NCBI GenBank assembly: GCA_002482925.1
Contig: DLGX01000040.1
Span: 1-11,963 of the forward strand
DNA length: 11,963 nucleotides
Source: Candidatus Saccharibacteria bacterium UBA7683
GTDB taxonomy: Bacteria > Patescibacteriota > Saccharimonadia > Saccharimonadales > UBA7683
Direction of reading: 5' to 3'
This document shows, in pieces, positions 1-6,081 of this stretch. The translations under genes and the position numbers were made by a program. Under the pieces are notes generated by a model. It worked only from the letters and a program-made list of their open reading frames with translations. It ran no database searches and was not told the origin of the DNA. The stretch's first letter is position 1, and each line of letters begins with the position of its first letter.

Positions 1-356
1 GTAAGATCTCTTATGGAGTTTTTGTTAGCCTCACGAGCTGACTTAAGTTCTTTGATCTTAGCTTCTATAGCTGTCTTTTGGTTTGCAGTAATCGTGCCTG
101 CGTCAACTAAACTCTGTAGCCGTTCACTTTGCGCTTTCTCTCGCGCAGCTTCGTGTTCAGTTCGATCTTCATCAAAGATTTTTTGCACATCCGCCTTGTT
201 GAGATTGAATTTAGAAACGAGCTTATCAACTAGACTTGAACCTGCGTCAGAACTGTTGTTCTCTGCAGAAACGGCGCTAAAACCCGCGACCCCACTTAGT
301 CCTATCGCTGTTGCTGTTCCTGCAATTAAAATTTTATTCTTCAGTGACTTCTTAAT
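1..356 (-). CDS. Secreted helical protein of unknown function, C-terminus cut by the window edge
   Basis: The minus frame is open from 356 off the left edge (118 codons). An in-frame TGA at 369-371 leaves no ATG, GTG or TTG before the signal peptide, so the AUU at 356-354 is the best start; the run GAGAGGGGG (370-362) lies 5 nt upstream as Shine-Dalgarno. Residues 1-31 form a classical signal peptide: a lysine-rich n-region (KKSLKNK), a hydrophobic core, and an AVSA cleavage site before ENNSS. The mature part is charged and predicted helical: DKLVSKFNLNKADVQKIF (about 44-61), a coiled-coil-like EHEAAREKAQSERL, then LVDAGTITANQKTAIEAKI. The last pattern (a residue pair, then 'G-I-T-x-x-Q-x-x-A-I') resembles small secreted DUF2680/YckD-like proteins, but I cannot assign a family. 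It probably acts outside the membrane. The sequence may instead start at the CTG codon 5, which fits the SD less well. Confidence 0.75.
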   Translation of the reverse strand, partial: MKKSLKNKILIAGTATAIGLSGVAGFSAVSAENNSSDAGSSLVDKLVSKFNLNKADVQKIFDEDRTEHEAAREKAQSERLQSLVDAGTITANQKTAIEAKIKELKSAREANKNSIRDL

Positions 357-389
357 GTAATCCCCCTCTCAAATTAATAACAATGTTGC

Positions 390-465
390 TAAGTACTATG
401 CTACTGCGTGCTATTTTGAAACACCGCTGTGTTTTTCAACACTTCATTCAGTGGCGTAGTACTTA
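390..465 (+). repeat. Large nested inverted repeat, possible structured RNA
   Basis: The arms TAAGTACTATGCTACTG (390-406) and CAGTGGCGTAGTACTTA (449-465) pair over 17 bp. The only two non-Watson-Crick positions become G-U pairs in a plus-strand RNA but A-C mismatches in a minus-strand RNA. Inside sits a second stem, TTGAAACAC (416-424) with GTGTTTTTCAA (429-439), with a two-base bulge and a CGCT loop. The function is not known. Confidence 0.6.
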
Positions 466-470
466 CATGG

Positions 471-527
471 ACCAAGGTGCATTAACAATATGTAATTTGC
501 TAACAGTACGATCATAAAAGCCTTGGT
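471..527. repeat. Inverted repeat ACCAAGG/CCTTGGT
   Basis: A perfect 7-bp arm pair (471-477 and 521-527) encloses 43 nt. It follows the 390-465 structure after only 5 nt, so the two could be consecutive stem-loops of one RNA. One additional G-U pair (470/528) is possible on the plus strand. Confidence 0.4.
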
Positions 528-544
528 TGAGATTTACCTGAATA

Positions 545-564
545 AAATTCACAATTGTGAATTT
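545..564. promoter_or_regulatory. Perfect 20-bp palindrome, candidate operator
   Basis: AAATTCACAATTGTGAATTT is identical to its own reverse complement over all 20 bases and lies between the two divergent genes. A dimeric regulator site is the likeliest role; the regulator is unknown. Confidence 0.5.
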
Positions 565-618
565 AACTAGTTTGTTGTCATATTTACATTCTGTTTAATG
601 TGCTTAAACCTCCCTGTT

Positions 619-654
619 GCGCTATATATAGCGCTAAGCACAAGAAGCTTAGCG
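619..654. promoter_or_regulatory. Two overlapping dyads abutting the -35 box of the LysM-CHAP gene
   Basis: GCGCTATATATAGCGC (619-634) is a perfect 16-bp palindrome. Its last three bases are shared with a second dyad, CGCTAAGC (632-639) and GCTTAGCG (647-654), with a 7-nt spacer. The second dyad ends exactly one base before the TTGACT -35 candidate. This position suits a repressor or activator site for the wall-active gene downstream. Confidence 0.5.
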
Positions 655-682
655 TTGACTTAGTTTTTTGGTCGTGTAGTAT
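655..682 (+). promoter_or_regulatory. Candidate sigma70-type promoter for the LysM-CHAP gene
   Basis: TTGACT (655-660) and TAGTAT (677-682) are 16 nt apart, with TG directly before the -10 box. It would give a leader of about 110 nt before the ATG at 798. Other A/T-rich -10-like hexamers lie downstream (for example TATATA near 722), so the start of transcription is not certain. Confidence 0.45.
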
Positions 683-781
683 TAGATCTTGTGCCTTTAA
701 AACAATCGTTTTATGGACACTATATACAGGTGCTGTCAATCGACTGAAGCCTACCAATAATTATGAATATATCAGTTTACT

Positions 782-787
782 AGGAGG
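782..787 (+). promoter_or_regulatory. Consensus RBS AGGAGG that fixes the LysM-CHAP start
   Basis: AGGAGG stands 10 nt before the ATG at 798. It overrules the upstream in-frame GTG at 600, which has no SD and would put 66 residues in front of the signal peptide. Confidence 0.8.
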
Positions 788-797
788 AAATTTATCA

Positions 798-1589
798 ATG
801 CGTAACGCCATACCAAAGGTGGGACTGTTTTTATGTTCGTTATTTTTACTAACAACGAGCCAAGTAGGTGCTATTTCTTCTAAGCAATTAGCGCTTACTG
901 AAGACCCTTTCCACTACAAAGAAACAGCTTTAAAAGAAGTTGAAGCAAGCAAGCAAAAAGAGGAAACCAAAGAAAAAGAAGCAGAAAAGAAAGCGACCGA
1001 AGCTCAAGAAGCCACAAAGCCCGTTGAGAAACCGCTTGTACAACATACGGTTACACTTGGCGAAAGCCTTGTGAAAATTGCCGAGAATTACGGTACAACT
1101 TGGGATCGACTGTATGCAAAAAATACTCAGATCACTCAGCCAGATCTTATAAATGTAAGTGATGTTATTACTATTCCTGAAGCTACTGAGATTCTACCTG
1201 AAAGAATAGCTCCAGTGGCTCAGCCAGTAGCACCTGTTGCTTCATCTGCCACTAGAACAAAAGTTAGTGGCGCACCTCGAACACGTGGAAGTTCTGCTGG
1301 AAATACCTACGCTCCGGGATACTGCACATGGTACGCAAAAAGTCGTAGACCAGATTTACCAAACCGCCTCGGCAACGCAAGTGCTTGGGTAGGCAGTGCT
1401 GCAGCACAAGGTTTTGCCACCGGAAGCACCCCACAGGCTGGTGCAATTGGCCAACAAGGCAACCACGTAGTGTACGTAGAAAGTGTGAACGGCGATGGCA
1501 CCGTTACGGTGAGCGAAATGAACTACAAAGGACTAGGCGTTATAAGCAGTCGAACGGTATCTGCTGGAAATTTCCGCTACATCTACTAG
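798..1589 (+). CDS. Secreted LysM-CHAP peptidoglycan amidase/endopeptidase
   Basis: The 263-aa protein starts at the ATG preceded by AGGAGG. Residues 1-25 are a signal peptide ending SQVGA. A lysine/glutamate-rich, coiled-coil-like linker (about 43-78) follows, then a LysM peptidoglycan-binding domain (83-128, HTVTLGESLVKIAENYG to DVITIPE), a Pro/Ala linker, and a C-terminal CHAP domain (about 165-263). The expected NlpC/P60-type catalytic Cys176 lies in YCTWYA and His223 in GNHVVYVE; Glu240 or Asn242 in VSEMNY would complete the site. CHAP enzymes cleave peptidoglycan amide bonds outside the cell. In its own wall it would act in remodelling or daughter-cell separation; if the organism is an episymbiont, attack on a host wall is also possible (inference). 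It converges with the beta-propeller gene, with 47 bp between the stops. Confidence 0.9.
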   Translation: MRNAIPKVGLFLCSLFLLTTSQVGAISSKQLALTEDPFHYKETALKEVEASKQKEETKEKEAEKKATEAQEATKPVEKPLVQHTVTLGESLVKIAENYGTTWDRLYAKNTQITQPDLINVSDVITIPEATEILPERIAPVAQPVAPVASSATRTKVSGAPRTRGSSAGNTYAPGYCTWYAKSRRPDLPNRLGNASAWVGSAAAQGFATGSTPQAGAIGQQGNHVVYVESVNGDGTVTVSEMNYKGLGVISSRTVSAGNFRYIY

Positions 1590-1636
1590 ACTGTACCGTA
1601 ACTAGATTAAGAATATTTCAAAATCTTTTTAACAGC

Positions 1637-3247
1637 CTAGTTTTGCCGATAGTTGTGCCTTTTCAGTATAAATAATGTACACAGTGTTACCGTTATTAAT
1701 GCTAACGCTGTATACATTATTAATGTATACGTCTGCCCGGTGCTTGCTAACGCCGAGTTTGAATTATTTGCTGTGTTTCCGTTCGCTAAAGGATCTTGAA
1801 TACGATTCGCTAAAAACTTTAACATGTAGGCATCTTGACCATTTGAACTATGTAGATCACTGCCGTCAGGGTTGAAGTTTATGTTTGTACCCGTGTAATC
1901 GCCAGCAACAAGCAAATTGTCGTTTATATCTATGCCCCCAGCATACGCATTTTGCGATGAAGTTCCTCCAATAATTTTAGTGGTTTTATAGCTTCCATCA
2001 CTACCATAAAGATTTATGTAAGAATCTACTCCGGTTGGGGTAAAGAGCGCACTGCCATCGGAATTAAAATTCGTGTCGGCGGTACTAAATGTACCTATCG
2101 CATACACGACACCCGCCGTGTCTACGCCTAATCCGTAATTAGCCTCTGTACTTGCAGTGCTACCGATAGTTTTGGTCCAGCCGTAGGTACCGTTTGCCAT
2201 AATCTTTTGTACAAATAAATCGCTACCACCTCGGGAGCTATGTAAATCACTGCCGTCTGGATTAAAGTTTGTGTTAGTTCCAGTAAAACTACCGAAGGTA
2301 TAGATATTATTTGCAGTATCAAATCGTATAATTTTTATTGAGTCACCGGTGGCTCCACCAAACTTTCTTGACTGTATATATGTGCCGTCGTTCGCTAAGA
2401 TAGTATAAAAGGCATCTGTAGAGCCTGCAGAGCTAAAAACATCACTTCCATCTGGGTTGAAATTTACATTAGCTCCAGTAAAGCTACCCGCGATGGCAAT
2501 TTTTCCATCTGAAGAAACTGCTAACCGCGCCGGTAGTTGTCTGAATGTTTTGGTCCAGCCGTAGGTACCGTCTGATAAAAACTTGGTTAGAAAGCCGCTT
2601 CCGCCCGAAGAACTACGTAGATCGCTTCCATCTGGATTGAAGTTTATATTAGTTCCAGAAAAAGTACCCGTAACATACACACTGCCGCTGCTATCAAGAT
2701 CTATTCCTTGTATGCTAGCTTTTATTGTTTTGGTCCAGCCGTAGGTACCGTCTGATAAAAACTTGGTTATGTATTTATCAGCGACCGATGAATTCTTGAT
2801 GTCTGATCCATCAGAATTAAAGTTAGTTGCGGTACCGGTGAAGCTACCTACTGAGTAGGTGTTCCCTTGTGTATCACCAGCCATCATGCCAGGAGATTCA
2901 AATCCGGTTCCTCCAAAAGTTTTTGTCCAACCATACGAACCGTCTGTATTTCTTTTTGTCACAAACACATCTCTACCACCATTAGAGTTTTTTATATCTG
3001 TACCGTCGGGATTAAAGTTAATATTAGTTCCAGAAAATCCACCGGTGCTATACACATTGCCTTGAAGATCAGAACTAACACCGAACGCTACGTCTAACCC
3101 ACTCCCCCCGAACGTACTTGCCCATTGAAAATTTTGTTCAACACTATATGCGTAGGCAGTTTGTAAATTACCCAAAAGTGATACCGTAATAGCCAGCAAA
3201 GTTGTTGCAAGCAAAAACGGTTGGAAATAGTGTTTTGAATTTTTAAT
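1637..3247 (-). CDS. Seven-repeat beta-propeller surface protein with LASTG sortase-type anchor
   Basis: I take the start as the AUU at 3247-3245, giving 536 aa. The first conventional start, TTG at 3214, lies inside the hydrophobic core and would remove the basic n-region (KNSKHYFQPF). The AUU has a GGGG run (3255-3252) 4 nt upstream, and an in-frame TAG at 3271-3269 closes the frame above. The signal peptide ends near residue 33 (AYA). Seven repeats follow, each with F-N-[PS]-D-G; the F is near residues 78, 143, 203, 263, 328, 394 and 458, so blades are 60-66 aa. Typical blade text is DGTYGWTKTFGG, a GNVYVTG-like strand, then F[ST]GTNINFNPDG. This matches SBBP-type (PF06739-like) seven-bladed propellers. 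LASTG (500-504), a hydrophobic helix and KRHNYRQN form a sortase sorting signal. Ligand unknown; surface adhesion is an inference. Confidence 0.85.
   Translation of the reverse strand: MKNSKHYFQPFLLATTLLAITVSLLGNLQTAYAYSVEQNFQWASTFGGSGLDVAFGVSSDLQGNVYSTGGFSGTNINFNPDGTDIKNSNGGRDVFVTKRNTDGSYGWTKTFGGTGFESPGMMAGDTQGNTYSVGSFTGTATNFNSDGSDIKNSSVADKYITKFLSDGTYGWTKTIKASIQGIDLDSSGSVYVTGTFSGTNINFNPDGSDLRSSSGGSGFLTKFLSDGTYGWTKTFRQLPARLAVSSDGKIAIAGSFTGANVNFNPDGSDVFSSAGSTDAFYTILANDGTYIQSRKFGGATGDSIKIIRFDTANNIYTFGSFTGTNTNFNPDGSDLHSSRGGSDLFVQKIMANGTYGWTKTIGSTASTEANYGLGVDTAGVVYAIGTFSTADTNFNSDGSALFTPTGVDSYINLYGSDGSYKTTKIIGGTSSQNAYAGGIDINDNLLVAGDYTGTNINFNPDGSDLHSSNGQDAYMLKFLANRIQDPLANGNTANNSNSALASTGQTYTLIMYTALALITVTLCTLFILKRHNYRQN
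2546..2589. repeat. Exact 44-bp direct repeat, copy 1, in the propeller gene
   Basis: This stretch is identical to 2726-2769, exactly 180 bp (one 60-aa blade) away. A shorter 25-bp copy lies at 2169-2193. It encodes the LSDGTYGWTKT strand on the minus strand. Confidence 0.85.
2726..2769. repeat. Exact 44-bp direct repeat, copy 2, in the propeller gene
   Basis: Identical to 2546-2589. Identity at silent as well as coding positions points to recent blade duplication or gene conversion within the gene. Confidence 0.85.
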
Positions 3248-3270
3248 TTTACCCCACTTCTTTAGATTCT

Positions 3271-3285
3271 AATCATATCATGATT
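3271..3285 (-). promoter_or_regulatory. Extended -10 and dyad upstream of the beta-propeller gene
   Basis: On the minus strand TGATATGAT (3280-3272) is an extended -10 (TG-n-TATGAT). It would start RNA near 3265 and leave about 18 nt with the G-rich RBS before the AUU at 3247. It lies within the dyad AATCAT-ATC-ATGATT (3271-3285), which could be an operator. No good -35 was seen. Confidence 0.45.
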
Positions 3286-3359
3286 GTGTTTAACATACTG
3301 TTGTAATTTTATTGATAATGCATTTTGATATAGTGCTTCGTTACTCCAGATAATTAGGA

Positions 3360-3387
3360 TTGATGCTTCAAAGTATGTTAATATTTA
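3360..3387 (+). promoter_or_regulatory. Candidate promoter of the MDR oxidoreductase
   Basis: TTGATG (3360-3365) and TATTTA (3382-3387) are 16 nt apart. The transcript would carry the RBS TAGGAG at 3405-3410. Confidence 0.4.
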
Positions 3388-3400
3388 AGTACATACTTAA
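3371..3400. promoter_or_regulatory. Palindromic operator over the oxidoreductase promoter
   Basis: TTAAGTA-CA-TACTTAA (3385-3400) is a perfect dyad overlapping the candidate -10. An upstream half-site AAGTATGT (3371-3378) is also the exact inverse of ACATACTT (3391-3398). The AAGTA/TACTT pattern is reminiscent of HxlR/MarR-type sites that control quinone or aldehyde-responsive oxidoreductases; the regulator is not in this window. Confidence 0.55.
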
Positions 3401-3417
3401 AACTTAGGAGAATCTTT

Positions 3418-4353
3418 ATGAAAGCAGCACAAGTTTCACACTATGGTCACGCAGACGTAGTTTCAGTGGCAGAAGTAGAAAAACCTATTATTACAGCAGA
3501 TCAAGTTCTTGTAGAAGTACATAGCGCAAGCCTTAACCCCTTCGATACAGCCGTACGAGAAGGCTACATGAAAGAAATGATTCCACTTGAACTCCCCTTC
3601 ACAATTGGTGGTGATATTGCTGGCATAGTTTCAGAAATTGGCGAAAATGTAAGTACTGTAGCAATTGGTGATAAAGTATACGGCCAGGCTAATGTGGTTG
3701 GCGGTAATAGCGGTGCATTTGCAGAATTTGCAGCTACTTCAGCAAAACAGGTTGCTATTTTGCCAACTGATCTCGATTTTGATCAAGCTGCATCATTTCC
3801 ACTTGTAGGTGTCAGTGCACTGCAGGCTCTTACCCAGCATATACAGCTTGCTGCCGGTCAAAAGATCTTTATTCATGGTGGTGCTGGCGGAATTGGCTCA
3901 ATAGCAATTCAACTTGCAAAACATCTTGGCGCATACGTAGCTACTACAGCAAATGGCGAAGGAATAGATTTAGTTAAAGCACTTGGTGTAGATGAAGTAA
4001 TTGACTATAAAACTCAGTCATTCACAGATATTTTAAAAGATTACGATGCGGTGTTCGACACCGTAGGCGGTGATGACTTTACTGCTTCATACAAGATATT
4101 AAAAGAAGGTGGTGTAGCGGTTTCTATGATTGCCCAACCTGACGAAGCCGTAGCAAAAGAACGCGGAATTACGGCACTTATGCAATCTACGCACGTAACA
4201 ACAGAAGCACTTGATCAACTTAGAGAATTAGTAGAATCAGGCGTGGTTACAGCTCGTGTTGGAAAAGTGTTTCCACTCGCTGAAGTACAAGATGCATTTA
4301 CTGCACGCGAAACTGCACAAGCGCAAGGAAAAATAGTTCTTAAAGTAAAATAA
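3418..4353 (+). CDS. NADP-dependent MDR oxidoreductase, quinone oxidoreductase-type (zinc-independent)
   Basis: The 311-aa protein starts at the ATG 7 nt after TAGGAG. It has the full medium-chain dehydrogenase/reductase layout. The N-terminal GroES-like substrate domain (about 1-125) carries the ASLNPFDTAVREG and GGDIAGIVSEIG motifs. The Rossmann NAD(P)H domain has the nucleotide loop HGGAGGIGSIAIQLAK (153-168), and a C-terminal segment ends GKIVLKVK. The zinc ligands of alcohol dehydrogenases are absent, as in quinone oxidoreductases. It probably reduces quinones or other electrophilic carbonyls with NADPH in the cytoplasm; the exact substrate cannot be read from sequence. The palindrome over the promoter suggests induction by a chemical stress signal. 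Length is normal for the family (about 310-330 aa). Confidence 0.9.
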   Translation: MKAAQVSHYGHADVVSVAEVEKPIITADQVLVEVHSASLNPFDTAVREGYMKEMIPLELPFTIGGDIAGIVSEIGENVSTVAIGDKVYGQANVVGGNSGAFAEFAATSAKQVAILPTDLDFDQAASFPLVGVSALQALTQHIQLAAGQKIFIHGGAGGIGSIAIQLAKHLGAYVATTANGEGIDLVKALGVDEVIDYKTQSFTDILKDYDAVFDTVGGDDFTASYKILKEGGVAVSMIAQPDEAVAKERGITALMQSTHVTTEALDQLRELVESGVVTARVGKVFPLAEVQDAFTARETAQAQGKIVLKVK

Positions 4354-4358
4354 ATCAT

Positions 4359-4376
4359 TTAGAAAGTTTTTTCTAA
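4359..4376 (+). terminator. Weak A/T-rich hairpin after the oxidoreductase
   Basis: TTAGAAA (4359-4365) pairs with TTTCTAA (4370-4376) around GTTT. There is no following T-tract, so termination here is uncertain. Confidence 0.25.
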
Positions 4377-4380
4377 CTTC

Positions 4381-4409
4381 TTGATTCAATCCACACAAAC
4401 TCGTACTAT
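4381..4409 (+). promoter_or_regulatory. Leaderless-type promoter of the DUF1801 gene
   Basis: TTGATT (4381-4386), a 17-nt spacer and TACTAT (4404-4409) form a good sigma70-like promoter. Only 8 nt remain before the ATG at 4418 and no SD is present, so transcription would start at or within 1-2 nt of the start codon. Confidence 0.65.
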
Positions 4410-4417
4410 TAAGTTAG

Positions 4418-4807
4418 ATGGATACTGATGTAAAATCATACAACGAATCACAGACAGATGACGAAAAGTTGATCTGCGAACGCTTATGCCAAGAAATTCA
4501 ACACGCCCTACCTAAGGCTGAAAATAAAGTCTGGCATGGTTCCCCTGTTTGGTTTTTAGAAGGCAACCCTGTTGCTGGTTATAGCGTACTCAAAAATTCT
4601 GTTCGGTTACTTTTTTGGAGTGGTCAATCGTTTGATGAACCAAAACTGCAAGTAGAAGGTAGTTTTAAAGCAGCTGAGGCTCGCTATACTTCGATTGATC
4701 AAATTGATACAACCGATTTAAAGCGCTGGCTAAAAAAATCCGAGAAGATTCAATGGGACTACAAGAATATAGTCAAACGTCGCGGTGTACTAGAACGGCT
4801 TACTTAA
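4418..4807 (+). CDS. DUF1801 (YdhG-like) domain protein
   Basis: The 129-aa protein has the DUF1801/YdhG-like pattern. An N-terminal helix (CERLCQEIQHALPKAENKVWHG) leads into a beta-rich half (SPVWFLEGNPVAGYSVLKNSVRLLFWSG) with the conserved 'pxA-E-x-K-x-W-x-G-x-P' and glycine turns. A helical tail (LKRWLKKSEKIQWDYKNIVKRRG) follows. Proteins of this group are small, cytoplasmic and related in fold to frataxin/IscX-like alpha-beta sandwiches; no biochemical role is established. The gene has no SD. It is followed after 7 nt by an 80-aa ORF on the same strand, so the two form a likely operon. Confidence 0.75.
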   Translation: MDTDVKSYNESQTDDEKLICERLCQEIQHALPKAENKVWHGSPVWFLEGNPVAGYSVLKNSVRLLFWSGQSFDEPKLQVEGSFKAAEARYTSIDQIDTTDLKRWLKKSEKIQWDYKNIVKRRGVLERLT

Positions 4808-4814
4808 CTTATTT

Positions 4815-5057
4815 ATGCCTTTCAACCACTACGCAAAAATAAAACGAATCTTAGAGCAACAACCAGACGGGTGGTTTATTAAACGGATTGACGAACCTAC
4901 TGAGGCAAAAAACTTTAAAGGTGCTGTAGTTACATTTGACCATTACTACCGCATTTATAGTGTCGATGATCAACCAATAAAATACTGCAAGTTTCAACAA
5001 ATTGAACGTTTAGCCCAAATACTCGAAACATCGGTTGAAAACTTACCTATACTGTAA
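4815..5057 (+). CDS. Uncharacterised 80-aa cytoplasmic protein
   Basis: I do not recognise a named family. The protein starts MPFNHYAKIKRIL and is rich in aromatic and charged residues (GWFIKRIDEP, VVTFDHYYRIY, IKYCKFQQIERLAQIL). This suggests a compact alpha-beta fold without signal peptide or membrane helix. It starts 7 nt after the DUF1801 stop and has no SD, so translation may be coupled to that gene. Codon use is like its neighbours. It ends 5 bp from the convergent prs stop, with only a T-run between them. The tight linkage to DUF1801 suggests related function but gives no activity. Confidence 0.7.
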   Translation: MPFNHYAKIKRILEQQPDGWFIKRIDEPTEAKNFKGAVVTFDHYYRIYSVDDQPIKYCKFQQIERLAQILETSVENLPIL

Positions 5058-5062
5058 TTTTT

Positions 5063-6037
5063 TTATATTTGATTTTGCCCGTCAAATAATTCTGAAATTG
5101 AACTCCCCCGTGCCACCGCATTGATTGCCTGTGCTAGCAAATCAGCTATTGAAAGTACGGTAATTTTATTTGATTTGGCTATAGGAAGTGAATCGGTAAC
5201 AATGATTTTAGAAAACGCAGACTTTTCAATTCGTTTCAAAGCAGGATCTGAAAAAATACCATGTGTGGTTACACCGTAAATTTTTCCTGCGCTGTTTTCA
5301 GCTAACATATCAGCGGCTGCACAAATGGTACCCGCTGTATCAATCATGTCATCTACAATAATGCAGGTTTTTCCTTTCACGTTGCCGATGAGATGTTTTG
5401 CTTCTACAGAATTAGCTTTTGTATGAGAACGATGCTTATGAATAATTGCAATATCGCAGCCTAAACTACTTGCATAGCGTTCAGCTGATTTTACCCGACC
5501 AGCGTCAGGAGACACAATAACTAGTTTGCCGTCATCAAGGTTTTCTTTTACGTACTGAGAAAGTAGTCCACGGGCAATGAGATGGTCGAATGGTCCGTCG
5601 AAGAAGCCCTGGATCTGACCAGAATGAAGATCTATGCTCATAATTCTGTCTGCTCCGGCAGTCTTTAACATGTCTACCATAAGCCGAGCTGTAATAGGTT
5701 CGCGACCGCTGGCTTTACGATCTTGCCGAGCATAGCCAAGAAACGGACATACTGCAGTGATTGATTTAGCAGATGCGCGCTTTAAGGTATCAATAATAAT
5801 CATTTGTTCCATAATCATACGATTAATATCGCCCTGCTCCCCGCTGTGCGACTGAAGCACAAACACGTCATCTCCACGTACGGATTCACTGAGCTTACAG
5901 CTAATCTCACCATTCGCAAATGTTCCTATGGCAAGTGGTGTAAGAGGGAGTTTGAGACATTTAGCTACAGCTTTAGCAAGTTCTGGGTGGGCAGAACCAC
6001 TCAGTAATTGAACCCCGTGTAATGGTTTGATTGCCAT
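5063..6037 (-). CDS. prs: Ribose-phosphate pyrophosphokinase (PRPP synthetase)
   Basis: This 324-aa enzyme makes PRPP from ribose 5-phosphate and ATP for nucleotide, NAD, His and Trp synthesis. Both phosphoribosyltransferase-fold halves are complete. Visible motifs are FANGE (40-44), the ATP-loop residues in RQDRK (104-108), the metal and ATP site DLHSGQIQGFFD (136-147), VSPDAGRV (175-182), the PRPP/ribose-phosphate loop VDDMIDTAGT (228-237) and the C-terminal SISELF typical of class I enzymes. Length and motifs are normal, so it should be active and Mg/phosphate dependent. The ATG has no SD; CACTAT ends 7 nt upstream (6050-6045), suggesting a leaderless start of its own. The CYTH gene ends 44 bp upstream on the same strand, so co-transcription is also possible. 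Confidence 0.95.
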   Translation of the reverse strand: MAIKPLHGVQLLSGSAHPELAKAVAKCLKLPLTPLAIGTFANGEISCKLSESVRGDDVFVLQSHSGEQGDINRMIMEQMIIIDTLKRASAKSITAVCPFLGYARQDRKASGREPITARLMVDMLKTAGADRIMSIDLHSGQIQGFFDGPFDHLIARGLLSQYVKENLDDGKLVIVSPDAGRVKSAERYASSLGCDIAIIHKHRSHTKANSVEAKHLIGNVKGKTCIIVDDMIDTAGTICAAADMLAENSAGKIYGVTTHGIFSDPALKRIEKSAFSKIIVTDSLPIAKSNKITVLSIADLLAQAINAVARGSSISELFDGQNQI

Positions 6038-6044
6038 ATTAGCT

Positions 6045-6050
6045 ATAGTG
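6045..6050 (-). promoter_or_regulatory. Candidate leaderless -10 box for prs
   Basis: CACTAT reads on the minus strand and is followed by AGCTAAT and then the ATG. No convincing -35 was found. Confidence 0.35.
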
Positions 6051-6081
6051 TAGCACTTAATACATCAGTATGAGAAGGCGT

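Larger units (their letters stand above)
357..797. other. Gene-free divergent intergenic region rich in inverted repeats
   Basis: About 440 bp lie between the leftward secreted-protein gene and the rightward LysM-CHAP gene. I found no convincing coding sequence on either strand. The plus frame is open from 600, but its first 66 codons precede a strong SD and ATG at 798 and look like untranslated leader. The stretch holds at least five dyads (390-465, 471-527, 545-564, 619-634, 632-654), a candidate promoter at 655-682 and the RBS at 782-787. Confidence 0.7.

Noticed and set aside
13..360. Plus-strand 115-codon ORF at the left edge
   Set aside because: It is antisense to the minus-strand frame that has a clear signal peptide and a coherent helical protein.
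600..797. N-terminal extension of 66 residues on the LysM-CHAP protein from a GTG
   Set aside because: It has no RBS, contains the promoter and dyads, and would bury the signal peptide; AGGAGG before the ATG at 798 is decisive.
1637..3214. Regularly spaced similar sequences that could suggest a CRISPR-like array
   Set aside because: They are in-frame coding repeats of the propeller blades, with diverged copies and no constant repeat plus unique spacer pattern.
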